A model generated the notes under the pieces. It did not search any database, was not told the DNA's origin, and worked only from the letters and a program-made list of their open reading frames with translations. From Symsagittifera roscoffensis (lineage: Eukaryota > Xenacoelomorpha > Acoela > Convolutidae), in the NCBI RefSeq assembly GCF_963678635.1, contig NC_087066.1, forward strand, positions 59,414,312 to 59,478,311: DNA of 64,000 nt, in the 5' to 3' direction. Of this stretch, positions 30,776-42,401 are shown in pieces (positions within the stretch are counted from its first letter, which is position 1; each line of letters opens with the position of its first letter). The position numbers were made by a program, and so were the translations under genes.

Positions 30776-32364
30776 CAGGTAAGTATAATTTATACATATT
30801 CTTAACTAATAAATTCAAATTAAAAAACTAACCATTCTTTATCCATGTCTCATTTTGATTTTTAGTCTTCATCTCACGATCATCTGCAAAATACACAAAA
30901 GAAAAATAAAAATAGAAAACTTCTTCAAATTGTTCAAAACTCTAATAATCTTTTGCACCAGCTAAATTAAATAAAGTTCATACAAATGTAGTAAATTAAT
31001 TTATAAATTATTTCCCTAAAAGCAGTAATTCTAATAATGATGAAAATTTGTAACTTAATTTTTCCCAAAACTAGCAGTAAAATTGAAATTCTATGTGTAA
31101 ATTGATAAGACGAAAATGCAGTACTAACCTTTTGATATTTCCATTCACTCGCACAAGAATTCTATCCAAACTCGCACAGCTCGCCCACGAAGAATTGTTT
31201 AAATAATGAATTTTAGTTTCAAGCTTTCACACTCAACAACTCTAACACACGATAACAAGTTTCAATCTTTCCTTTAACCCGGTTGGAAAGGAATTATATA
31301 CTAAACAAAACTAACCAATGCAGCTTTCTAAACACCACAACACATAGAATATTAGCATGACTAAGAAAAGGAAACCAACGGTACCCAAACCGGATTAACC
31401 CAGTTTAAAACTGGATAATTTATTCTTTTGAAGACTATTATCAAGTCTAAGAAAGAAATAATAAAACACAAAAAAGTCGAAAGACAAACCCATACCAAAA
31501 ACAATTTGATTCTTGAAAAAAGGACACAACCAACGAAACATAAGAAAAACCACAATAAACCCAACATAAAAAGTTATCACATAACAGGACCTCTCACAGA
31601 AACCGCACGAAATCATACTCCCACTCCTGGCCTAACCCACCAGAGAGGACGTCCTGAGCATGCTCTATAGCCGGCCTAACCCACCGCGCTACATCCACGC
31701 TTTGTGACCACACTTCTATTTTTAATAAGAGGTACTCAAGGGTGAGTAATTCTTCAAAATAACCGAACTAAAACAAAAAGCTTTTGTGAAAACAACTAAC
31801 CAAAATCATAATTAAAACACCAAACTAATAAAAATTTTATAAAATGTAAATTATACCTTGCAGTATGTAGATCAGCATACAACACCAAAGACGAACATCC
31901 AAAGACAAAATGACCCCACTACACTCGAAAAAGAATGGCCAACCACAATCAATATGTCGCCCACAATCACAACTCAAAGGATTTAGAGTACGACTTGACT
32001 TCGCAGAAAAGGACTTCATTGAACTAGAACAATGACCACCTCGATGTTCAAGTATACGTACAGATCCGAGTAACCAGGCATCCCCTCCACGCACAATCTC
32101 CACGCCATTCCCAGACAAGGTCAACCCAAAAGAAGTTCTCTACATGGAACAGAAAAACCTGTCATAGCCAACCATTCTGAAATCAGATTTGAGTTTGTTG
32201 CGAAAACCCAGTCGTTGTCATGAGAAGACACAGCGATTGAACCTGGAACTTCTCTAACAAGAGAACCCAGAAGAAATATGATGTTCGCCAAATACCAACG
32301 TCCATCATCCATCCTTTGAATTGCAGAAAGACTATTCTAAAAAACTCTGTAAAACCCGGATGGG
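30776..32364 (+). other. 3' untranslated region of the large retroelement
   Basis: About 1.6 kb without a convincing gene. Near 31625-31705 (read on the minus strand) TGGGTTAGGCC occurs twice and a GTAGCGCGGTGGGTTAGGCC stretch looks like a tRNA A-box, possibly a tRNA-derived SINE scrap. A short purine run (GGATGGG) precedes the 3' LTR, where the polypurine tract belongs. Confidence 0.5.
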
Positions 32365-32775
32365 TGGAACCTGATCTAAAACTACATTTTATGATTGGAT
32401 AAATTAGATATTTTACCACTGTAAAGTATTTAATATTAACCAATCATGATCCATCTAACTAACAACCCACTTATTTGTAAGTGCTGAAATTACTTGTAAT
32501 TTCAGCACCAGAGAGATTTGAATTTAACTTAGAATTTAGTTGCCTCTCCAAAGGAACTTCAGCAGCCGCAATAAACCAGTATACCCTAGATCTATTGAGC
32601 CTAGCAGAGACTAGTTAAACAACCTGAGACTAGATAGTATAAGAGTAAGATTAGGATCGGTATTAGACTAAGAAGTTGCACGAATCTATCCGGCCGAAAA
32701 TAAGATAGCGTGACGAGCAGACGGTGTACCCTATCCGAAATTACTCTATGAGTTAACCACATCGGTCCTAACTCA
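32365..32775 (+). repeat. 3' LTR of the large retroelement
   Basis: 411 bp, same length and ends as the 5' LTR, about five substitutions by eye. Followed by AATG (32776-32779), matching the 4 bp before the 5' LTR and so a target-site duplication. The small divergence indicates a fairly recent insertion. Confidence 0.95.
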
Positions 32776-35250
32776 AATGAATGAAGTCACCAGATGTCTT
32801 TCTTAATCTAATGAACTGGACAAAGAAGTTTTTAATAATCTGTTCAATCTTTCTTCTACGAGCGATTGTTTTAGGCTCTTTAAAAGTCTTGGTTTAAAAT
32901 TTACTCTTCCCTCCACTAAGTCCATAATAATTCTCATGGCAATCTGCCCTTGAAAATCAAATACAAATAGCTATTGGATTCAACAAGTTTTTCGCCACTA
33001 TTTTTTAAGGACAAAGAAGTGTTTTCTAGGCCTAAAATTCTAACTAACTCTTCAGTTTGCTTGAGTGAACTCACCGTATTTTTGCATGAAATTGAATTGT
33101 TTTTAAAACTTTGCCCGCATACGAGTATTGCCGGCCCTGATAAAATGCCTTCTTTTGTGCTTTTTCATTGCTCCAGTATCCTATCCTCACTCGTGTATGA
33201 TCTGGGTTTTGTTTATTGTTCCGTTGTTCCGACTTTCGATACGAAAGTAACGGAATATTTGTGCTCGGGGTGGGTTTTTTTTTCTTCAGACAAACTTCGA
33301 CTTTTTAACTAGCCATTTTTGACGGATTGTTTTATATCATTCGAAAGCTATTGTTGTCTTGAGCTCAATTTTGAAAAATTATTTCACCTGTGATCATTTT
33401 TCGTTAAGTTACGGGGGTTTAAAGATTACCATTTTGGCCAATTTGGGACAATTAACGCGCGATATATTTCGCGCTATTAACGCGTAAGCGGAGAGTTAAT
33501 CCGTCTTAGAAATCGTTCCAAATTGGTTAAAAGAAGCTTATTTGCCATAAATGGTTTGTTACAAGGAGCGAAATCTATCCTTTTGTACTTTATATGGCGG
33601 GTGGGGGGAGGATTTTCATAAAAAATTTCAAATTTTCGAAAAAAAAATTTTTCATTTTGTTTTATTTCATTGAATTTTCTAATGTTATTACTGCTCCATA
33701 AACCTTAAAAGGCAGTCGGAACATTCAGGGTTTCGCCCTGATACGAGCAGTCTTGTTTGGATTTTGAATTACCAAACTTGGTCTGAACAGTGGAAACTAT
33801 CTTTTGTCACTGGTCTGATTAAGTTCGATGCTCGGAAAGAAATTACCAACTGCTGACCTATAAATTTGTGACCCCGGCTTTCTCGTATCTCAGAAAAAAC
33901 TTCTGTTAAACTTCATTCACCTAAAAAGTAGAAATCTGAATAAACGTGAACAACGTGGTTTCAGGAAAACCCGTAGTAGTTTTAGCAAGTTGATGATTTA
34001 TCTTGATTCCATGTAATCTTCGCGTGATATGAACACTCTTGGACTAGCCATTTACTTTCATGTACGGAAAGCTTTCGCTTCAGTCCAACTTCACTTGTTG
34101 CTTGCTAAACTTGATGATTTTGGCATTCATATACGTTTTCTCTTGTTTATTTATTTTATTTGATTAACAGAGCTCAATGTGTGGGGATAATTCAAACGGT
34201 TCTATCGCCTCTGCTCTACCAGTTACCTCGGGCGTAACTCAGAACAGTGCTCTTGGCCCTCTTTTGTATATTATATTTGTAAATGATTTGACAGATGAGG
34301 TGTGTGTCAAGTACTGATTTTGATTTATTTGCAGATGATCTGAAGATCTTTAGCTGATCAAATTGCTCACTAATTCATTAAGATTTTGTTTCTTAATTAA
34401 ATTGGTTCATTAATAACCACCTACAATTTCTTCCTTCAAAATGTAAATATCTCAACTTTGGTGGATATGACGACTCTTTTCAACTTTTACCTGGGCCTGA
34501 CAGCTAAATTTTTGTTGATCAAACTACAGTTCTAGACATCATAGTTTCTAACAATTTATCCTGAAAGTGCCATTTGCTTACTAAAACGGTGAAACGTTTT
34601 AGAGCGTTTACTTTTCAAAAAGAAATATTTCCTTCTCGATATCTTTTAATAAAGAAAAATTACTTTACACCACTCCTATTCTTTCAATTTTACTCTATTG
34701 TTCGCCTATATGGTGTTTTTTACGCTACTTTATCAGCTCGAAAGGTTTCCGTACAAAGTTCTAAGATAGATCAATAAGTGTTCATCCTTTCTTTCAGGGC
34801 TGCGTGATCTAAATATGCTTCCAGTCAGGTAGTTATTGGTTATATACGAATGTGTTCTCCTCTGGAAGCTCTACAACAATGCTTTTGACATGGAATGCAA
34901 ACTTGCTATCAGCTTCCTGCCAATTTTGTTCTCTACAAATGGTCCGTTCATCATATCGAACACTTAGAAATTGAAAACAAACGATAATTTCTTTGTACGA
35001 GCTCCCCGACCTGCAAATGAACTTCTCCCGTTGAAAGCTATACCAATTGACATGCCTTTTGGAATTCTCAAATCAGATCTGAATGAATTCCTGATGCTAA
35101 ACAATTCCTCGTTCTTCGATGTAAACCGACCTTGCACCTACTTGTCAAATGTTTTTGTGAAAGTTTTCGATCACAAAAATTTTTCCTTTTACTTGTTAAA
35201 CCTGTATCCACGTAATAGAATTCAAGTGTTTCACTATTACTATTACTACT
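32776..35250 (+). mobile_element. Decayed CR1/L2/Jockey-type LINE, 3' part (reverse transcriptase)
   Basis: Continues the LINE interrupted at 13916. RT signs in order across frames: FNKFFATIF (about 32975), GPDKMPSFVLFHCSS (about 33140), then after the Helitron-like insertion WSEQWKLSFVTGLIKFD and an ITNY stretch (33790-33860), QRGFRKTRSSFSKL (about 33955), a KAF/S segment, LGPLLYIIFVNDL (about 34250) and LFADDLKIF (about 34325). ADD is the catalytic box of CR1/Jockey-type RTs. Stops and shifts are frequent. The C-terminal tail is readable near 34971-35100. Confidence 0.8.
33226..33755. mobile_element. Helentron/HINE-like non-autonomous element, copy 2
   Basis: About 530 bp inserted in the LINE RT. 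Starts GTTCCGACTTTCG; near its end AGTCGGAAC is followed by a hairpin CAGGGT-TTC-GCCCTG (one G-T pair). Closely similar over its length to copy 1 (13079-13584), with local indels around 33630. T-rich flanks on both sides and no clear target duplication. Confidence 0.6.
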
Positions 35251-36029
35251 ACTACTTTGAATTTTTGTGCCCCACGCGGAAAACTTTGAAAATCTTTATG
35301 GATAAAAAAAGAGTGTTCAAAAATCTGATCAAAGAAGAACCGAAATGGACAGAAAAGTTTTTACTAGTACACTGCATCTGCTCCAAAAACGAAATAAGTC
35401 TAGGCCGGTCTGAAATTTTTGGATGGCAAATGTGAAACGCGGTGAGCTTCCTAAGTAATGCGGATACATGACATTTAACGGGGCTGCATAATGGAATTTT
35501 CTGAAAACGATAATTTGATACAGCGAATTGAAATCAAAAAGGTATGCAGGAACAAATCTCTCTCTTTTCTGGATATCCGGGATTTCGAATCGTCTGAAGG
35601 AATTTCGGTTGGGCCGCAAAATAGATCCAATTATCTAGGGGCGGAGTTAGGGGTGGAAGCAATTGGACTATAAGAAAAGACCTTTGGACATTTTACATAA
35701 ATTTTTCCGAAGGGCTTCTGCAGCGCCGGTGTCTTTGTTTCTTGAAAGAAGTTTTAAGTTTGCGGCGTGAAAACTTAAGGTGACAAAAAAGCGTCTCCTT
35801 TGAGGCCTCAAGTTGGACTTGTTGTTTGACTCGAGGCAGGTTCTTGCTAGCAAGAACCTGTCAATCCCCCTCATTCACAGTATATTTACCCTGTTTTAAA
35901 GTATCGTGCTGATTTTAAAATCTTCTCGACTGAACTGCACACTGCTCTCTGGACTCGAGACTTCAACTTCAACCTTCCAGATGTCAAAATGAGCTGCTTC
36001 CAAGGACTCCAAAGCTTAAGGATTCAAAA
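35251..36029. other. Unassigned sequence with a 24-bp perfect palindrome
   Basis: No supported gene. A perfect palindrome occupies 35837-35860 (CAGGTTCTTGCT followed by its reverse complement). Otherwise no structure recognised. Confidence 0.5.
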
Positions 36030-36449
36030 CGCTCAAGGCTTTTTTCACCAGTGGATCCAAACTGTCACCACCCTCTTCGTCAGCTTACGACCAATTCAGA
36101 CAGACTGCTTACATGCCCTTTTTTGACTTTGTCCTGATGGACCTCAAGGAACGCTTCAGGAGCAACTTCTTCGTGTGTCCAAGTGTGCAAGCCGCTGCCC
36201 CGTTGGATAACTGAGAAAGATGCAAAGGAGGAAAACTTTGATGACCTGGTCCAATTATACACAGGCGTAATTCCAGATGATTTCCCAGCAATTTCAAAGT
36301 TTAGAAAAACATGTGGCTCTTCCTGCTGTACACCAAAACGCCAGACAAGTAGTACACCAAAACGCCAGAAAACGCCAGAGTGTGAAATTGAAGTCGAGGA
36401 TGCTATTGATAGATTTGCCGCAAAAAAACTAAACCTCATTTTTGTTTAA
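36030..36449 (+). pseudogene. Fragment resembling hAT/ZMYM-type transposase
   Basis: Around 36085-36150 the plus strand reads FRQTAYMPFFDFVLMDLKERF, like the segment before the dimerisation domain in hAT-related zinc-finger MYM proteins, where a hydrophobic pair is followed by LKxRF. After a stop, another frame (36183-36449) continues with NFDDLVQLYTGVIPDDF and then a lysine- and glutamate-rich end containing a duplicated TPKRQ block. Only a scrap, lying directly against the Polinton left end at 36477. Family call tentative. Confidence 0.35.
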
Positions 36450-36476
36450 TTTCGTTTATTTTTTTTATTGTACATA

Positions 36477-36686
36477 AGTAGTATATGAGTGAGGGAGAGT
36501 GGGGGGGGGGGGGGGGTGGTTGGTGACCTCCATGTATTAAGATAGGCTATAGAGTATCCGGTCACCAACCTATGTATTAAGATAGGGAATAAATTTCCTA
36601 TGTATTAAGATAGGGAATAGGTTTCCCAATGTATTAAGATGGTAAGCTTTCAGATGGTAAGTTTCAGAAAAATTTTTGGCGCCCGA
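36477..36686 (+). repeat. Polinton left terminal inverted repeat
   Basis: About 210 bp: AGTAGTATATGAG end, a poly-G run (36502-36516), a hairpin (GGTTGGTGACC at 36518-36528 pairing with GGTCACCAACC at 36560-36570) and four tandem variants of ATGTATTAAGATAGG. It serves as the end recognised by integrase and as the protein-primed replication origin in this family. Confidence 0.95.
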
Positions 36687-36968
36687 TCTTACCATTTTTT
36701 AATATTCTCTACACCAATGCGATAGGTTTTAGATTTTTTCATTGTTTTAAGATATGATTTTTATTTTGTTTTAAACCATTAGAGTTTAAATTGAAAGTGT
36801 CTGAAACTATGCTGAAACCTAACTGAAGCTTCAAAGAAGAAATAAAGTTTTTCAGAAAAAAAAATTAAATTACTGTAAATTGTTATATTACAGTTGAAAA
36901 GTTGAATAACATATAAATCATTGTATGGTATGAAGTTTTACTACAGTTTATAGAATAAACTTACAAAT

Positions 36969-39900
36969 TCAAGGGCTTAGTATGTATTCCATCATTAAGT
37001 ACCTCCCTTTTCGGGTAAAAGTAACTGAGTCCTTTTTAGTTTGTTCATATGTTCCAACTAAATGGTTGGAGGTTTTGAATCCGCGATTGGTCGACTTCAA
37101 ATTTACAGCTTCGTCAAGAACTCGTCTGTATTTAGACATTGGTCCATCCCCAGTGTCTTCTAGCGTTCTTTTGTTGAGCTCTTTGCTGATAAATTTGAAT
37201 TTGTTGCTCTTACTATCATAGCAGCAATACGTCTTGCTGCACAGGCACATCATTTCAGTACAGCGAATTCTTCTTTGAATAATCCAGGTTCTCGTTTGTC
37301 ATGCTTTTTGTGAACAGCGCAGCATAAACGTGGAAAAAAACTCTTATCTGCATCAGCTATAAAGTCATCTCTACAATCATTTCGACGAATAAGTGTCCAC
37401 TGAGCTTTCTTCTCTGGTAAAATACAATCGTCCAGGTTATCTTCTGCTAATGCTAGATACAAAGAATCCTTATCCATCTCCAACTCCTCGAATTTATTCT
37501 TATCGCAATACTTGTGGAAGAAGTTGTAGTATAACTCCAACATTCTAAGTTTGGCGTATTGAAGAATGAAAAAACCTACAATAATTGGTTCTTTATGTTC
37601 AATAGTTGACTTCAATAGTTCTACTTCATATAAGTCCTTTTTCACAATATTCAATCGCTTGAAAAACTTCTCATTTATTGCTTTGTGTGTCTTCTCATCG
37701 CCGAGATATTTGGTTATCGTGCGTCTGGGTCTGTCCATAATTTGATAACCGTACGAACTGTTACCGAGAAGCTTCATCGTCTCAGCAACAACTCCAGAAT
37801 GTGGATTCTCGTCTCCTTCTCGTCGAGCATCAACAAAAGATTGAACAAATTTGTTGAAACATTTCCTAGGTGTGTACTCAACATATCGAAAAATTTTTGT
37901 ACATTGAAGTCCAAGACTTAAATAGAAGTTAAGAAGAGGTGTGATGATTGTACCATTTTCTAATTTAAAACTGGAAATCAACATTCGTTGTGGGTTTTTC
38001 AGCAAATCATTTTCTTCGGCATAATTTTTCATGTATTCTCCAATATCGTTTCGGGAGACGTCAATGTTTTTGAATATTGGAGAAAAATTTGAAAATGTAG
38101 GCTTCAAGTCGTCAGGAACTATTAAATCGCATTGCACATAACCAAAAAGAGATCTGTTCTTTATTTTTTCAAGTAAAAAATCAGTAGACAGAGGTCTTTT
38201 GTAAGGAAAATTTGTCTTGACATGTTTCTTGATTGACGAATCTGTTTTGAAATGCTTCCACCACTCACACTCCCACATTTCCTGAATTTTGTAACCTCTT
38301 TCTCTTGTGTACTCTCGTCTCAACTCATCGATTTCTCGCTTTTTATTTCCCCTTTCAATATCTTGTTCTGACAACGATGGACGGGTTTCTTGACATGAGC
38401 AGAAATGATAGTAGCAACCCATAGCTTCAAATACTGTTTTACAGTGATCACAGTAACCACATCAACATGAAAACAGTCAATTTTTTTCTGCTTTCCGGTT
38501 GTGTAAAAACTCTGAATTTTACACTCTGGTCTCAATTCTTGATAAAAGGACATAACCATGTTCTCGAAATTTCTTGTTCTGTTGTTCCTAGCTTTAAAAC
38601 GATCAGTTTCAGAGTCATACTCCCATCTTGTGTAAAGTCCGGTTGGCATCTCTTGACACATTGAGAATGGATATAATTGGCTAGCGTCAATTCCAACAAT
38701 TGTCTTACATTTATTTGACGAGTTACGAATATAAGTTTGATCGACAACAGCTTTTCGCGTAAAAACTATTGATGGACCACCAGTCATGTCTTCTCTATTT
38801 TTATCACATCTCCTTCTTTGTCAAATTTTTATCTCCTTCAAAGAACGGGTAAAATTTGTGATTTGTCCACTTGTGTAAGCAGATATTTGCAAGATTTGGA
38901 AGCGTGCATCCCAGTTTCAGCATGTCAATTCTCTTATCATGGTAAAACTCTATCATTTTTTGCATAGCTTCAAGAGTAGGAACAACATCTTTGTTGTTGT
39001 ACCATCGTAAGAAGTCTTTGAAAGTAATCATGCTTTGTTGTTCCCAGATGTTTTTGCAAATCCGAGTAATTTTCAAAACCTGTTGGTGGAATTGATTGAA
39101 TACGCAACTTTTTCAGCGCACTTTGTTGATCAAGTCCTCCATTAACCAGTTTTTGGTAATCGTTGAAATCTTTCTCGAGAGGGTTGTGGTTTCTCAGTTT
39201 GCTGAAAAAGGTTTCATATGGAGGCAACTCCGTACAGTCAAGCTTGTCTGGACTGTCAAACCATTCGTAAGGGAAGAAACCTTTGGTCTCACTTGCTTTA
39301 TAGGCTTTCAGAAACGAATCCAATGTTGTTGCCCCTCCAAGAAATTTCATTATGTCCAAAAACTGAACATCTCCAAATTTGAATGATATGAAGTCATTTG
39401 CTTTTTTAATGAATGTTGGTTCGATTTCTTTATCACATATAAGGTATGGAATCAAATAAGATTTGATAAGGTTCAGATCGTATCTGCCGCTATTGAAACC
39501 AAACACCGGTAAGGTATTAACATAGCGCTCTAAATGCTGTTTCAAGTCGATCAACCGATTTTTTTGAATTCTCAAGAACTGTGTTGACATGTCATCTTCG
39601 TCGCCATCCTCAACACATTCATCTTCATAATCGAAGATATCTAGTATTTTAGTTAAAGTTCTAGCATTAAGCTTATCAAAGATTTTTTTGACTCGATCAT
39701 TGACAGTGTTTTCGATTTCTTGAAACTTGGTTCTCATTTGTAGTTTACTTTTTTCAGCCAGAAGTTCCAAGCTGGAAACAAAAACAATTATTAGAAGTTC
39801 TGGATCTTTTTCACACAAGAAAATTGGAGCATCTTGCAGATTTGAAGATATTGATACGGAAAGAGGGACATGTTTTCCAATCCAAGTATTTGTTTCAGTT

Positions 39901-41222
39901 GCTTTCAATTCTTCTGTGGGAACACAAATCGATTCGAAGTCAAAAACTGCAACATTGCTAAACAATTTCTGATCTTCAGTGTAGGGAATGTTGAAGCCAT
40001 CCAATTTCTCGAATATTGTTTCCCGTAGTGTGTACGCATTTTTGGGATAAATATGTCGCACTCGATCTTTACAAGTTAGAAGATGTCGGTTGAAGTTGTC
40101 TGATCTGTTGAAGAAACAGTCACAGCTAGGACATCGAAAACACTTGAAGAAGGAATCAATATCATTCGTGTGAATAATATGGTTGTTGAATCTTAGCAAT
40201 TTCACCGTTTTTTCAAATTTTCCAATACTTCGCCTGGCTAATTTTCCAACATATTCTCCTTCGTGAATATCAAAATCGTAAATGAATATGTTTCGTTCAA
40301 CTATTCCCTCTACAACAGGTAAATCATCGATTGACACTCCACGAAAATTCTTCGGATCGTATCCAGATTTTGATATAAACTCTGTAAACAGCTGAGATGT
40401 ATGAGCATCGAGGTTACTATGACCATGCAAATACATTGTTAACGCACGGAAAAGACAAAGATGATCTTTGTATGGTTGTTTATCTTTGTCCGATAAAAGA
40501 CAGTTTACTTGCGTATGTCGTAGTAAAGGTTCAGGCAACACAGAGTCTGGACCTCACATTGGGATGTTTTTCAGTAGTGCAGCAAAAATAGTAACATTTG
40601 TGATCAACTTGAACCTCCACTTTGTGTTCTGACGTTCTTGAGTGCATTGCTCCGCGATATCAAACTTTTCAACTTTTCCCCGGATTGTAATCAAATCCGC
40701 TTTCGTACACAGTAAATGCGATTTTTCGAACAAAGTATTGTTTTCGTGTGCATAGTAATACCGATATTCTCCCGTTTCGACATTACGGAGAACAAATCTA
40801 AGAGCAATATTGATTTTTGCAGCGGAATCTAGCTTGTTGAAGACTTCTTCAAGCTTCTCGTTGATAATCTTGGTATCTAACTTTGACATTTGAAAGTTAA
40901 ATACCTTATGCCTCCCATTCTCCATCTCAGTTTCCACCAAGAAATGCTGACAAGCACTCAACTCCTCTTTGAGTTTCTCTCCATCTTCCCCTTCCTCCTC
41001 CACAATCTTGTTCAAGTCTGCCACCGTATCACTTGGTTTCCGTTGTTTCGCCCCATGTTCCTTTCTCCGATGTTGTTGGAGAAAGTAGTAACTCGGAAAC
41101 TCCTGCTCACAAGACGAGCAAACCGTTGATTGCTTGGAAGTTGATGGAGCATGCTTTTTGGCCACGTGATAATTCATTTCCTGTTGATTGTAAGTGAAAT
41201 ACCTACATTCGGAACAAGACAT
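36969..41222 (-). pseudogene. polB: Protein-primed DNA polymerase B, broken by one stop and four frameshifts
   Basis: Minus strand from ATG at 41222. N-terminal zinc fingers (CSECRYFTYN..., CSSCEQEFPSYYF...) and a linker end at a TGA (40554-40556). In the same frame follow an OTU-like stretch (HLCLFRALTMYLHG), another zinc finger (CPSCDCFFNRSDNFNRH) and the exonuclease (VAVFDFES, then VFGFNSGRYDLNL). Frame changes near 39025, 38800, 38460 and 37255 separate later parts: GIDASQLYPF (motif A), MKLLGNSSYGYQ (motif B), MDKDSLYLA (motif C, DKDS instead of DTDS) and the C-terminus. It would copy the element from a terminal-protein primer. No functional enzyme is encoded here. Confidence 0.92.
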
Positions 41223-41644
41223 AACTCCTCGCACGCAATTTTTCCTATGTCGAACTGCACTTTCTCGTTTCTATTCAGCGATGGCATCTAAAAATGGGAG
41301 AAATTTTAAGTCTCAATATAAAGGGAATGGAACTTGGTACATACCAAAGTGGGAGATTTAAAATATCCCAAAAAAAACATTAAATTTTTATACTTACTTT
41401 GAATTGTTAAAAATATTTGAAATTTATTTCAAGTAGTTATACAAAGTATAGAGCAGTTGCTTTTAACGTAAAAAAAATCAGAATGAAATAAGTTTTATTT
41501 ACTGTTCCTTGGGGAAAAGCAACCAATCACAAATGAGTATTCTTTTAGTAACGCTGTTTGTTGGAAATCAACCAATCAGAATCGAGCATTTCCTAAAAGT
41601 GAACTGTTTATTATTTAAGAAAAAAAATAAACATTATTTGAAAA
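41223..41644. promoter_or_regulatory. Divergent intergenic region between polB and the plus-strand genes
   Basis: Separates minus-strand polymerase from plus-strand ORFs and so should hold both promoters. It contains two ACCAATCA (CCAAT-box-like) motifs at 41522 and 41571, 49 bp apart, embedded in a repeated context (GAGTATT / GAGCATT follows each). Confidence 0.45.
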
Positions 41645-42232
41645 ATGTCTATCAAAAAACATTTGAGCTTCCTCGAGTTACTTTATAAGAAAGAAGGAAA
41701 AATTCCAATTGATTTTCTTATTGATGAAATAGATGTTGACTCTTACTTTTTTCATAATTTTTTGGACGTCTTTATTGTACAAAATAGAGTTATCCGACTA
41801 AGTAAAGGTCTCTTCAGAGAAACTGACTCAATCAAAGAGTTTACTTTTGATTCACATATTGCGTATCAAAGTTTTAAACTTACGGCTGAATTACACCTCA
41901 CAAGGAAAGAATTTTTGTTTATTCTGGAGAATTTGAAATTGATCAAAAAGTCGTACGATAATATATCAAAAACTCTTTTTATCCCCTATCCAAAACCCAA
42001 ATTTGTAAAAACACCTCAGCAAAGATCTTTATTCCTTCATTTAATTAAAGATTTTCAAAGTTCAAAATCCTGCTTGATTCGGTTTGGAATCAGATTTCCA
42101 GAAGTCTGCTTTGAAAAGTTCGTCAATTTTGAGTTATCCTCCCAAATTTACATAAAAATTAAAGAACTTGACTATCTACTTAAAAATCAGCAATTTCTCA
42201 TTGATTACATACAAAAAATTCAATTAACTTGA
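41645..42232 (+). CDS. Polinton accessory protein, unknown (195 aa)
   Basis: Intact ORF with ATG at 41645. Predicted mostly helical, Lys/Phe/Leu/Ile-rich, with a possible winged-helix-like N-terminus (FLELLYKKEGKIPIDFLIDE). No signal peptide or membrane helix. No family recognised. It is the first plus-strand gene next to the divergent promoter region and is unbroken although core genes are damaged. Confidence 0.6.
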   Translation: MSIKKHLSFLELLYKKEGKIPIDFLIDEIDVDSYFFHNFLDVFIVQNRVIRLSKGLFRETDSIKEFTFDSHIAYQSFKLTAELHLTRKEFLFILENLKLIKKSYDNISKTLFIPYPKPKFVKTPQQRSLFLHLIKDFQSSKSCLIRFGIRFPEVCFEKFVNFELSSQIYIKIKELDYLLKNQQFLIDYIQKIQLT

Positions 42233-42401
42233 TGAAAAAAGTTGCAGAGATGTTACTTTTATTAATTTTCTTTCGTTTGCTACTTATATCAGCAATATTT
42301 CTTATTTTTACTGCAAACAACTTTTGGTCATTAATTTTTGCAATTGCTTTTGTGTATATTTTTTCTTATTTGGAAGATTTAAGTCCTTAAAAGGGTCTTC
42401 T

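Larger units (their letters stand above)
13917..32775 (+). mobile_element. 18.9 kb envelope-bearing Ty3/gypsy-type LTR retroelement
   Basis: Bounded by 411-bp direct LTRs that start TGGAACC and end TAACTCA (TG...CA), with only about five differences by eye, and flanked on both sides by AATG. Internal order: leader, basic ORF, Gag, zinc knuckle, protease, RT/RNase H/integrase with a GPY-type tail, small membrane ORF, ATG-poor ORF, envelope-like glycoprotein, two further ORFs, 3' untranslated region. The plus strand is very rich in A and poor in G. Stops and frameshifts occur in gag, pro, pol and env, so this copy is young by its LTRs but defective. It is inserted in the LINE. Confidence 0.9.

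Noticed and set aside
36481-36960. Poly-G tract as a telomere or G-quadruplex feature
   Set aside because: It is part of the Polinton inverted repeat, mirrored by poly-C at the right end.
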